Positions 21,901 through 29,977 of a stretch of 35,200 bases of DNA are shown here, in pieces. Positions within the stretch are counted from its first letter, which is position 1. Each line of letters begins with the position of its first letter. Source of the stretch: Chloroflexota bacterium (lineage in GTDB: Bacteria > Chloroflexota > Dehalococcoidia > Lucifugimonadales > UBA2962). The notes below the pieces were generated by a model. That model was not told where the DNA came from. It searched no databases and saw only the letters and a list, made by a program, of their open reading frames with translations. Both the position numbers and the translations under genes were made by a program. The DNA lies in contig QGNM01000015.1 of assembly GCA_003228095.2 (NCBI GenBank), positions 1 through 35,200 of the forward strand, written 5' to 3'.

Positions 21901-23028
21901 ATGGCAGGCTTATTAGCAAATATTGATCCTGATGGGTTATTAGAGTACTCGGTTGTTTATACAGACAGGTCTCTTAACCACATGTCGCAATCATTCCAAG
22001 GCATTATGAACGACGTGTCGAGATCACTTAAAAGTGTCTATAGCGCACAAGCAGCTATCGTTGTGCCTGGTGGCGGAACCTATGCAATGGAAGCTGTTGC
22101 TCGTCAATTTGCAACCAATCAAAATTGCTTAGTATTACGAAACGGTTGGTTTAGTTTTCGTTGGTCTCAAATCTTTGAAATGGGGAATATTTCATCTGAG
22201 GAGACAGTAATGAAAGCTTGCCGTGTCAGTAAAGGCGCTCAAGCACCATTTGCCCCAGCAGACATTAATGAAGTGGTAGACATGATTAAAACGCAAAAAC
22301 CTAATCTGGTTTTCGCTCCTCATGTTGAAACATCATCTGGCATCATACTGCCTGATGACTATATCCGTTCTGTTGCCGAAGCTGTTCACTCAGTTGGCGG
22401 TATGTTTGTATTGGATTGTATTGCTTCAGGAGCTATCTGGGTTGACATGGAAGATAGTGGTGTAGATATATTAATCAGTGCTCCTCAAAAGGGATGGAGT
22501 TCCTCCCCTGCATTTGGGTTAGTGATGCTTTCAGCTAAAGCGAACGAGGCGATTAATAAAACTCAAAGCACAAGTTTTTCTTGTGACTTGCTTAAATGGC
22601 TGCAAATTATGCAAGCTTATGAAAATGGAACACATGCCTATCATGCCACAATGCCCACAGATGCAATTAAACGTTTTCGAGATACAATTATTGAAACGGC
22701 AGAGTTCGGTTTTGACAATGCTCGCAAAAAACAACAAGAGTTAGGTGATAAAGTTAGATTGTTACTTGAGAGTCACAATATCAATAGTGTTTCTGAAAAA
22801 GGTTATCAAGCACCAGGTGTTGTTGTTAGTTACACCAATGATAAAGAAATTCATAATGGTTCAAAATTCTCAAACGTTGGTATGCAAATTGCTGCAGGTG
22901 TCCCGCTTAAATGTGATGAAGGGGATGATTATCGAGCCTTCCGCCTTGGATTATTTGGCTTGGACAAGCTAAAAGATGTTGATGCTGCGGTTAAAAGACT
23001 TGAAGATGCTCTCAAACAAGTTGTTTAA
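21901..23028 (+). CDS. Class V aminotransferase (alanine-glyoxylate aminotransferase-like)
   Basis: The 375-residue fold-type I PLP enzyme is related to alanine/serine-glyoxylate aminotransferases. Visible blocks are VVPGGGTYAMEAVARQF (cofactor phosphate region), LRNGWFSFRW, HVETSSGIILP, VLDCIASGAIWVDMEDSGVD (the aspartate facing PLP) and SAPQKGW with the Schiff-base lysine at K197. The reading frame extends to a GTG at 21889, but GGAG (21891-21894) is best spaced for the ATG at 21901; 21898 is an alternative. The sequence strongly recalls proteins from marine Proteobacteria, so exchange between plankton lineages is possible. The gene ends seven bases from the convergent mtaB. Confidence 0.88.
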   Translation: MAGLLANIDPDGLLEYSVVYTDRSLNHMSQSFQGIMNDVSRSLKSVYSAQAAIVVPGGGTYAMEAVARQFATNQNCLVLRNGWFSFRWSQIFEMGNISSEETVMKACRVSKGAQAPFAPADINEVVDMIKTQKPNLVFAPHVETSSGIILPDDYIRSVAEAVHSVGGMFVLDCIASGAIWVDMEDSGVDILISAPQKGWSSSPAFGLVMLSAKANEAINKTQSTSFSCDLLKWLQIMQAYENGTHAYHATMPTDAIKRFRDTIIETAEFGFDNARKKQQELGDKVRLLLESHNINSVSEKGYQAPGVVVSYTNDKEIHNGSKFSNVGMQIAAGVPLKCDEGDDYRAFRLGLFGLDKLKDVDAAVKRLEDALKQVV

Positions 23029-23035
23029 TCATCTG

Positions 23036-24328
23036 TTACTCTGCAAGCAAACAATTTAAATAACCGTTGGATTCTTCCTCAATCAGTACTCGGCTTATTG
23101 TGTTATACAGATCTCTTTCATCGCTTAGGCATACTCGAACATAGGTATCAGTAAGGCCTATCCATTTCCTATTCTTACGCCCTTCCCACAATACAGGTCT
23201 AATCTTGCCTATCAACTGTTTTTGATGAGCTCTACTTTTCTCATCGCCTAAACGAATTAACTCATTAACTCTAACTGATTTAACTGATGAAGCAATCTGG
23301 TCAGTTAAATGAGCAGCAGTAGTGCCAGGGCGAACTGAAAATGGGAAAACATGTAACTTCGAGAAACCAACCCTATTAACCACATCTACCGTATCTTCAT
23401 AATCCTGTTCACTTTCTTCAGGGAACCCGACAATGATGTCAGTAGTAATTGAAAACTCCGAGAATTTAGACATCACAATTTCAACAGATGATAGGTATTC
23501 ATCTCTCGTGTACCGCCTACGCATAAGTTTAAGAATTCTGTTACTTCCTGATTGCAAAGGTATATGCATGTGTGGACAGACTCTCGGGTTTTCCCATACT
23601 CTCAGTAGTTCAGAGTTAATTTCCTGGGGTTGAATAGAGGACACCCTTAGTCTTGCTAGAGTTGTGTTTTCTAATATGTGTTCTATAAGAAGATGTAATT
23701 TATTAGGTCCACCAGTTATATCAAACCCATAGGTGCCTAGTTGAGTACCTGTTAGTACAATTTCTTTATACCCAATTGTTTCCAATTTATTAATATTCGC
23801 AACTATCTCGTTTGCGGGAATACTACGCTCTCTTCCTCTCACCTTCGGAACTATGCAGTAAGCGCAGACCTGATCACACCCTTCTTGTATCTTTATGGAT
23901 GCCCTGGTCTTAATTGTATTTAGATTAATAGGAATCTGATCGGTGCCCAAAGTACAGCTAACAAAGCCATCTCCTTGGCTTGCTATTATCTCGCTCACCA
24001 GGGTAGCTTTATTGGCATTGTTGGCAATAATATCTATTTCCGGGATTGCCGATAAAGCTTTAGCATCTCTGTCAACATAGCATCCAGTTGCAACTATAGT
24101 AGCTTTAGGGTTCTGCCTGCGAGCAGACCTGAGGCTCCGCCTTGCTTTACGATCTGCTATATGGGTGACTGTACAGGTATTTACTATATAAATATCTGTT
24201 GGTTGACCAATTTCCACAAGCTTAAATCCAGCTTCTATAAACTGTAAAGCTAATTTTCCTGAATCAGCTTGATTCAATTTACACCCATGGGTTTCAATTG
24301 ATACTTTAGTTTCTAGTGTGGTATTCAT
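23036..24328 (-). CDS. mtaB: tRNA t6A37 methylthiotransferase
   Basis: This 430-residue radical-SAM methylthiotransferase converts N6-threonylcarbamoyladenosine at tRNA position 37 into the 2-methylthio form. The N-terminal UPF0004 domain has its three cluster cysteines: C16 (HGCKLNQADS), C52 (NTCTVT) and C83 (ATGCYV). The radical-SAM motif is C151-x3-C155-x2-C158 (CDQVCAYC), followed by VRGRERS. A C-terminal TRAM-like segment (RPVLWEGRKNRKWIGLTDTYVRV) completes it. HGCKLNQ rather than HGCQMN separates it from MiaB. It is divergent from fabF across 224 bases. Confidence 0.93.
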   Translation of the reverse strand: MNTTLETKVSIETHGCKLNQADSGKLALQFIEAGFKLVEIGQPTDIYIVNTCTVTHIADRKARRSLRSARRQNPKATIVATGCYVDRDAKALSAIPEIDIIANNANKATLVSEIIASQGDGFVSCTLGTDQIPINLNTIKTRASIKIQEGCDQVCAYCIVPKVRGRERSIPANEIVANINKLETIGYKEIVLTGTQLGTYGFDITGGPNKLHLLIEHILENTTLARLRVSSIQPQEINSELLRVWENPRVCPHMHIPLQSGSNRILKLMRRRYTRDEYLSSVEIVMSKFSEFSITTDIIVGFPEESEQDYEDTVDVVNRVGFSKLHVFPFSVRPGTTAAHLTDQIASSVKSVRVNELIRLGDEKSRAHQKQLIGKIRPVLWEGRKNRKWIGLTDTYVRVCLSDERDLYNTISRVLIEEESNGYLNCLLAE

Positions 24329-24402
24329 TTTATTTTAATTAAAAGCGCTAAACCAGAATAATAACTCCGTATAATTATAACTGGGTTATATTTTTACAAG
24401 AC

Positions 24403-24411
24403 TGTTATAAT
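24403..24411 (+). promoter_or_regulatory. Extended -10 promoter, TGTTATAAT
   Basis: TGTTATAAT is an extended -10 match 141 bases before the fabF ATG, in the 224-base gap between mtaB and fabF. No good -35 is visible. The rest of the gap shows no gene or RNA structure that I can support; a leader of about 130 bases would result. Confidence 0.42.
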
Positions 24412-24552
24412 CCTCATCTACGCCTTTACCTGTTTAGTTTGTGAATAATAACGCAATAACAGTAAATAGTAATTAAGGTGAAATCCTTTATTAGTTAGAA
24501 TCGGTTGTGTTTGTAAACATGCTTACTAATAAGTTTGGAGATATTAATAATT

Positions 24553-25794
24553 ATGTCAAACCGTGTATTCGTCACAGGTTTGGGAGCAATAAGCCCCGTT
24601 GGATTGAATGTAACAGATACCTGGAAATCATTGATTTCTGGAAAGTCTGGCATCGGAAAAATAACATCATTCGATACGGAAAATTTTAAAACCAAGATAG
24701 CAGCAGAGGTGTCTGGCTTTGAACCTGCAGATTATATTGAAAAGAAACAAATTCGACGTTTAGATCGGTTTGTTCAATTTTCAATAGCAGCTGCTTTACA
24801 AGCTGTGAACCATGCTAATCTAGAAATAAACTCGAACAACTCAATTAGAATTGGAGTAATGATTGCTAGTGGGATAGGCGGCATAATAACTATTTCAAAT
24901 CAACTTCAAGTACTCAATGAAAAAGGACCAAATCGCGTTTCTCCATTTTTCGTTCCAATGATGCTTCCTGATATGGCATCTGGACAAGTATCTATGACAA
25001 TTGGTGCTCGTGGGCCTAGTATAGCCACGGTTTCGGCATGCGCCAGTGGAGCTGATTCAATCGGTGCAGCATTTAATCAATTACAGATAGGAGATTTAGA
25101 TATCATAATTGCAGGTGGTACAGAAGCATCCATTTGTCCAATTGGAATAGCTGGTTTCAATGCATGCCATGCTCTTTCAACTAATAATGATAATCCTGAA
25201 CTGGCATCTCGTCCATTTGATGCGAAGCGGGACGGGTTCGTCTGTGGAGAGGGATCAGGAGTACTAGTACTAGAAACTTTAAACAGTATGGAAAAACGAT
25301 CTGCTGAACCCATAGCAGAGTTAGTGGGTTATGGAGCATCTGCAGATGCTCACCATGTAACTCAGCCCGCCCCAGGGGGCGAGGGTGGTGCCAGAGCAAT
25401 GAAAACTGCTTTAGGCAAGGCAAAAATTGATCCCAGTGAAATTGATTACATTAATGCTCATGGAACTTCAACACCTGTTAACGACAAATATGAAACGCTG
25501 GCTATGAAAGCGGTATTTGAAGATTATGCATACAAAATCCCGATAAGTTCCACAAAATCTATGACAGGGCATCTTTTAGGTGCATCAGGGGCTCTAGAAG
25601 CAGTTATTTCAGTTCAAGCCATAAAAAATAACATTATTCCACCAACAATAAATTTACAAAACCCAGATCCTGAATGCGATCTTGATTACACTCCAAATAA
25701 GGCTAAGAAAACTGACGTTGATTCAGTAATAACTAATTCATTTGGATTCGGAGGGCATAATAGCTCTCTTGTTTTTAAAGGTATTGATTCCTAG
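24553..25794 (+). CDS. fabF: Beta-ketoacyl-ACP synthase II
   Basis: This 413-residue condensing enzyme of type II fatty-acid synthesis elongates acyl-ACP with malonyl-ACP. From the chosen ATG the catalytic triad falls exactly at the E. coli FabF positions: C163 (VSACASG), H303 (INAHGTSTP) and H340 (SMTGHLLGASGA). The glycine-rich NSFGFGGHN lies near the C-terminus. This numbering match supports ATG 24553 over the upstream in-frame TTG at 24535; GGAG lies 13 bases upstream. No acpP or other fab gene is in the window. The downstream recJ starts about 10 bases after or slightly within its end. Confidence 0.96.
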   Translation: MSNRVFVTGLGAISPVGLNVTDTWKSLISGKSGIGKITSFDTENFKTKIAAEVSGFEPADYIEKKQIRRLDRFVQFSIAAALQAVNHANLEINSNNSIRIGVMIASGIGGIITISNQLQVLNEKGPNRVSPFFVPMMLPDMASGQVSMTIGARGPSIATVSACASGADSIGAAFNQLQIGDLDIIIAGGTEASICPIGIAGFNACHALSTNNDNPELASRPFDAKRDGFVCGEGSGVLVLETLNSMEKRSAEPIAELVGYGASADAHHVTQPAPGGEGGARAMKTALGKAKIDPSEIDYINAHGTSTPVNDKYETLAMKAVFEDYAYKIPISSTKSMTGHLLGASGALEAVISVQAIKNNIIPPTINLQNPDPECDLDYTPNKAKKTDVDSVITNSFGFGGHNSSLVFKGIDS

Positions 25795-25804
25795 AAACCT
25801 TATT

Positions 25805-27532
25805 TTGAAAATTATAGATCAAACAATATCATTTGATGAAAAGAATAATCCTGTAGATTCAGAACCATGGCGCATTAAACAGGTATACCCTGACGACCTT
25901 GAACGTACTTTTGGTCGTCCAAAATTACAAGCTGTGTTGCTATTAAATAGACAAATCAAATCATCCTTTGACGCTGAGTCATATCTGGCTTCAGATGAAC
26001 GATTAAGTTGCGATTGGAAATTACTACCAAATATAGATAATGCTATCAAACTAGTAGCCGATGCAATAAGTTCAGGAGATTTGATTGCTATATATGGTGA
26101 TTTTGACGTTGACGGAATATCGGCCACTGCTGTTTTAAGTGAAATATTGACTTGTATCGGTGCTTCCGTTACTACATATATACCTCACAGGGTCACCGAG
26201 GGGCACAGTTTAAACACGGAAGCCATCACTCATCTCGCTTCACAAAACGTGAAACTTATCATCACAGTAGACTGTGGAACCACAGCGTATAAAGAGGTGA
26301 GTTTCGCCAAAAGTCTTGGCATGAAAGTGGTAGTAACTGATCATCACATTGGAAATGAACCTATGCCTGATGATGTCCCGGTTGTTAACCCTGGGTTGCC
26401 CGAATCGATATATCCATTTAAAGACCTGACTGGAGCAGGTGTCGCATTAAAATTTAGCGAAGCATTATGTGTGAAATATGATATAGAAATGCCGAAACAT
26501 CTTTACACATTAGCTGCACTTGGAACAATTGCAGACATAGGTCCATTAACTGGTGAAAATCGATTTATTGTGAAAAATGGTCTTTTAAATCTTGGTGACA
26601 CTGACCATATTGGTCTCAAAGCCCTTGCTCGAAAGGCTAACTGTAATTTAAAAACTATTACTGCAAGAGACCTCTCATTCACATTAATACCTAGACTTAA
26701 TGCCGCTGGACGGCTTGGCAGCGCCGACACTAGTTTAGAAATTTTAATTACAAAAGATATTGATAAAGCAGAGGCATTATCTGAGCAGCTAGAACAAATT
26801 AACGTTGTTCGCAGAAACTTGTCCACTAAAGCAATTAAACTGGCTAAAGATTTGGTTAGAGATAATAAATTATCTGATGACCCCGCTCTTTTTCTATGCA
26901 CCCCTGACTGGCATCCAGGTGTTTTAGGATTGATTGCGGGCAAACTAAGTGAGGAATATCGGAGACCGGTTGTGGCTGCATGCGTAGAAGGTGAGAATGT
27001 AAGGGCTAGTATTAGAAGCCCAAAAGGGTATGAAGTATTGCAGGGTTTACTAGACACAAACATAAATTTTTTAAAAATCGGAGGCCATAGCCAGGCAGCT
27101 GGCTTTACTTTGCAATGTTCAGAAATTGATTCTTTTAAGGCTAGATTTTTAGATGCCATAAAAAAACAAGTAGTAGATTCTTCCACCAGTAAACCAATTG
27201 AATATGAATCTGAAGTAATGCTTGCTGAAATTGACAAGGTGAATTTAAAATTTTTTAAATCTTTGGAACCATTTGGAAAAGCGAACCCACAACCAGTCTT
27301 TTTAAGTCGTGGATTAAATGTTTATCAATCAAGGACTGTAGGTAAAACAGATGCACATATAAAACTTATCGTGGGAGAGGGTTCAATACGATTTGACGCT
27401 ATTGGTTTCGGTTTAGGGTTAAAATACCACGATCTTGGCAATAAAATAGATGCCATTTATAAGCTTAGTGAGAACCACTGGGCCGGTAAAACAACAATTC
27501 AGCTACACCTGATAGATTTTATTTCTGTATAG
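25805..27532 (+). CDS. recJ: Single-stranded-DNA-specific exonuclease RecJ
   Basis: This 5'-3' single-strand exonuclease acts in recombination and mismatch and excision repair. From TTG 25805 it is 575 residues, a normal length. DHH-family motifs are present: YGDFDVDGISA (motif I), TVDCGTT, VTDHHIG (the DHH motif), PRLNAAGRLGSA, and IGGHSQAAGF (the DHHA1 signature). The C-terminal OB-like domain includes LEPFGKANPQPVF. The start is uncertain: the frame is open back to 25742 inside fabF, only TTG codons (25742, 25784, 25805) are available, and none has a well-spaced Shine-Dalgarno. Coupling to fabF translation is likely. It converges on lgt with four bases between stops. Confidence 0.94.
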   Translation: MKIIDQTISFDEKNNPVDSEPWRIKQVYPDDLERTFGRPKLQAVLLLNRQIKSSFDAESYLASDERLSCDWKLLPNIDNAIKLVADAISSGDLIAIYGDFDVDGISATAVLSEILTCIGASVTTYIPHRVTEGHSLNTEAITHLASQNVKLIITVDCGTTAYKEVSFAKSLGMKVVVTDHHIGNEPMPDDVPVVNPGLPESIYPFKDLTGAGVALKFSEALCVKYDIEMPKHLYTLAALGTIADIGPLTGENRFIVKNGLLNLGDTDHIGLKALARKANCNLKTITARDLSFTLIPRLNAAGRLGSADTSLEILITKDIDKAEALSEQLEQINVVRRNLSTKAIKLAKDLVRDNKLSDDPALFLCTPDWHPGVLGLIAGKLSEEYRRPVVAACVEGENVRASIRSPKGYEVLQGLLDTNINFLKIGGHSQAAGFTLQCSEIDSFKARFLDAIKKQVVDSSTSKPIEYESEVMLAEIDKVNLKFFKSLEPFGKANPQPVFLSRGLNVYQSRTVGKTDAHIKLIVGEGSIRFDAIGFGLGLKYHDLGNKIDAIYKLSENHWAGKTTIQLHLIDFISV

Positions 27533-27536
27533 TTCC

Positions 27537-28427
27537 CTAACTATCATTTCTTCTGCGCTTAGCTCTAGTTGATCTAGAGTCCGCGTTCAATATGGATGTT
27601 ATTGGAATATTTTCTATAATAGCCGGAGGCGAAACAAACCTTGCTTTGTACGCTAGGATAGGAATAGTAACCGCTAGGCATACTAGTGCTATATAGTGAG
27701 CTTCTTGCATACCAAAGGCCCAAATGCGATCTTCCCTGGCAAATGTAATTGCAAACCTTGAAATAGAGTAAAGTGAGAGATAGATACACCACAACATTCC
27801 TGAAGGTTTCACGCGATTTCGAAGTGTCCATAAAATAGCAATGATAATTGTGTTGCCGAGAATCTCGTAGAATATTACTGGCTCTGAGCCAGTGCCAAAT
27901 CCCGAAGCACAGTTTTGAGCTAAACTTTGCGGGTGAGTCCAAGCAAAGCTTAGGAAATGACTAGCGGACCTTGCACAGTGTTCACCATTTGCTATATCAC
28001 CCAACCTTCCAATAGTTTGTGCTAGAAGAAGAGCCGGTGCTGTTAGATCCATAAGGACGCCCCAATGGGCTTTTGGTACTCTTTGTATAGCCAGATAGGC
28101 TACCCCACCCAAAAATCCACCTAAAATACCGCCCCATACTCCAATACCTCCACTCCAAATCGCTATTATACGTTCAGGGTTACTTCCGTAAAAATCCCAA
28201 TAATCAATGACATGAACTATTCTTGCGCCTATAAAACCACCTAAAACACACCAGATTGCAAGCGAGTACACATCGTCTGATGAAATTCCTTTCATCGGAG
28301 CCCATCGTGCTACCAAATATACAGCTGTTATTACCCCAACTAAACTAAAGATACCATGCCAAGCTAAAGCTAAGTTAAGTCCATTTTGGATAGTGAACAG
28401 ATTTGGTCCAACCGATATTTCTATCAT
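27537..28427 (-). CDS. lgt: Prolipoprotein diacylglyceryl transferase
   Basis: This 296-residue, seven-helix inner-membrane enzyme transfers diacylglycerol from phosphatidylglycerol to the lipobox cysteine of prolipoproteins. Family motifs are FIGARIVHVIDYWDFY, WSGGIGVWGGILGG (93-104) and the signature GRLGDIANGEH (R141, N147, E149), where the more common GN is GD. RFAITFAREDR lies in the C-terminal part. A basic tail (TRAKRRRND) ends the protein. Likely clients in this window are the lipoprotein at 17360-17851 and perhaps the SIMPL protein. It is divergent from xerD across about 200 bases. Confidence 0.94.
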   Translation of the reverse strand: MIEISVGPNLFTIQNGLNLALAWHGIFSLVGVITAVYLVARWAPMKGISSDDVYSLAIWCVLGGFIGARIVHVIDYWDFYGSNPERIIAIWSGGIGVWGGILGGFLGGVAYLAIQRVPKAHWGVLMDLTAPALLLAQTIGRLGDIANGEHCARSASHFLSFAWTHPQSLAQNCASGFGTGSEPVIFYEILGNTIIIAILWTLRNRVKPSGMLWCIYLSLYSISRFAITFAREDRIWAFGMQEAHYIALVCLAVTIPILAYKARFVSPPAIIENIPITSILNADSRSTRAKRRRNDS

Positions 28428-28524
28428 AAATTAATTTTAAGGGCCTTTTTAATTTGAGATTTTCCTAAATGTCTTCCAGATACTTTGAGTAATCATATCA
28501 ATGTATCATTATTTTAAAAGTAGA

Positions 28525-28538
28525 AATCGATCTCGATT
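28525..28538. promoter_or_regulatory. Palindrome AATCGATCTCGATT between lgt and xerD
   Basis: AATCGA-TC-TCGATT is a perfect inverted repeat (six-base arms, two-base spacer) near the middle of the 204-base gap between divergent lgt and xerD. It could be an operator. The remainder of the gap is AT-rich with no recognisable gene or RNA. Confidence 0.25.
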
Positions 28539-28631
28539 CCATGGCTATTGAATAGATTAAGCTAAAAACGTTCGATTTGTGAACCTGAGCGTCATAGGTT
28601 TTTATATATCTAATAAACGAAAATATATGTC

Positions 28632-29564
28632 GTGAATTCACAAAACATCAGAGGGAAAGCTTTCATTGGGTTAACTTTGTTTTTGTCCTATCTCAAGGTA
28701 GAACGAGGGGTTTCAACTAATACATTAGACGCATATAGATCAGACATATCTCAATTAATAACTTTTTATTCTAAAACAATCCCTGATTTTTCTGAAAAAG
28801 ATTGGGACTGGTCTGAAATAGGTCCGAAAGACATAAAGGACTACATATTTAATTTGAACCAAAATCAGTACAGCGTATCAACAAAGGCTAGAAAGATAGC
28901 ATCCACGAATTCGTTGTTTAAATTTTTGTTTGATGAGAACGAAATACAAACTGACCCTTGTGAGCATATCTCCACACCTAAATTACCAAGAACTCTCCCG
29001 TCTATATTGTCTGAGGACGAGATAAATACATTATTTGATTCTATAAAAGGAACTAAAATTGATGATTTACGGGATAGAGCAATGTTTGAATTGATGTACG
29101 CTTCCGGAATTAGGGTGAGCGAATTAATATCATGCGACACAGACAGTATTGATATTGACCAAAATTCCATAAGAGTTATAGGTAAGGGCTCTAAAGAAAG
29201 AATGTTGCCAATTCATTCCGGGGCTACAAATTTAGTTGCTGAATACATCACAGATGGCCGGCCAGCCAGATTAAATGGATCTTCAGAGAAGGCCTTGTTC
29301 TTAAACAAGAATGGTAAACGCCTGACGCGGCAAGGATTTTGGCTTATACTCAATAGAAGGAGTTCTAAAGCGGGATTAACAAGGGAAGTTAACCCACATT
29401 TGCTAAGACATAGTTTTGCAACTCATTTACTAAAAGGTGGTGCTCCCTTGAGACATGTGCAAGAGTTGTTGGGGCACTCGGATATATCAACGACTCAGAT
29501 CTACACTCATTTAAGTAATGATCATCTTAGACAGGAATATAATAAGGCACACCCGAGATCTTGA
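28632..29564 (+). CDS. xerD: Tyrosine recombinase XerC/XerD
   Basis: This 310-residue site-specific recombinase of the type that resolves chromosome dimers at dif has an N-terminal SAM-like core-binding domain (about 10-105) and a catalytic domain with all six active residues: R161 (ASGIRVSEL), K185 (GKGSKER), H256 and R259 (HLLRHSF), H282 (LGHSDIS) and nucleophile Y291 (IYTHL). The start is GTG; an ATG at 28627 is out of frame and stops at once. No mobile-element genes or att-like repeats flank it, and its neighbours are core genes, so a housekeeping Xer protein is much likelier than a phage or transposon integrase. XerC versus XerD cannot be settled here. Confidence 0.92.
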   Translation: MNSQNIRGKAFIGLTLFLSYLKVERGVSTNTLDAYRSDISQLITFYSKTIPDFSEKDWDWSEIGPKDIKDYIFNLNQNQYSVSTKARKIASTNSLFKFLFDENEIQTDPCEHISTPKLPRTLPSILSEDEINTLFDSIKGTKIDDLRDRAMFELMYASGIRVSELISCDTDSIDIDQNSIRVIGKGSKERMLPIHSGATNLVAEYITDGRPARLNGSSEKALFLNKNGKRLTRQGFWLILNRRSSKAGLTREVNPHLLRHSFATHLLKGGAPLRHVQELLGHSDISTTQIYTHLSNDHLRQEYNKAHPRS

Positions 29565-29585
29565 AATTAACAAGGAATTATATAA

Positions 29586-29918
29586 ATGGCAAAAAAAGGT
29601 AAAAAAGTAGCTTCGAAGCAAGCAGGTATGAAAGCTCGTAAAAAAAACAGAGATGTTTCAACTCGTTTGACAGAAGCACAAACTTCATCTCCATTCATTA
29701 GTGAAAAAGAAACCAAGTCGACTGATAACAATCAGTCGGTTAACGAGTCGCATAAAGTTCCGATAACCCGCTCACCGAAACTTGAAGTCCAACCTAAAAC
29801 AAGTGGAGTTATCCAATCGGTCGCATTCTCACATTTACGAGTTGAGTTACTTCATATAACTTGTATCACTGTAGTTCTGGCTGCTGTTTTAGCAGCTTTA
29901 ACCATAGTTTTAAATTAA
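29586..29918 (+). CDS. Small tail-anchored basic protein, function unknown
   Basis: This 110-residue protein has three parts: a very lysine-rich start (MAKKGKKVASKQAGMKARKKNR), a polar, low-complexity middle (about 25-80), and a C-terminal hydrophobic helix (about 89-108, ITCITVVLAAVLAALTIVL) that ends the protein. This is a tail-anchor layout with the basic part in the cytoplasm, where it could contact nucleic acid or ribosomes. AAGGA precedes the ATG. It lies 21 bases after xerD and 59 before uvrC on the same strand, so it is probably cotranscribed with them. I do not recognise a family. Confidence 0.75.
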   Translation: MAKKGKKVASKQAGMKARKKNRDVSTRLTEAQTSSPFISEKETKSTDNNQSVNESHKVPITRSPKLEVQPKTSGVIQSVAFSHLRVELLHITCITVVLAAVLAALTIVLN

Positions 29919-29977
29919 TACTGTATTATTCAAAAAATCCATTTATGTTTTAACGCTCAGTATTAAAGTTAATTTGT

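Noticed and set aside
26503-27237. 244-residue minus-strand ORF
   Set aside because: It is antisense to the well-supported recJ, has serine-rich low-complexity composition typical of a shadow frame, and has no recognisable domain.
28632-29564. Tyrosine recombinase as sign of a prophage or integrative element
   Set aside because: It is flanked by lgt and uvrC, with no phage genes, att-like direct repeats or tRNA junction; it fits chromosomal Xer.
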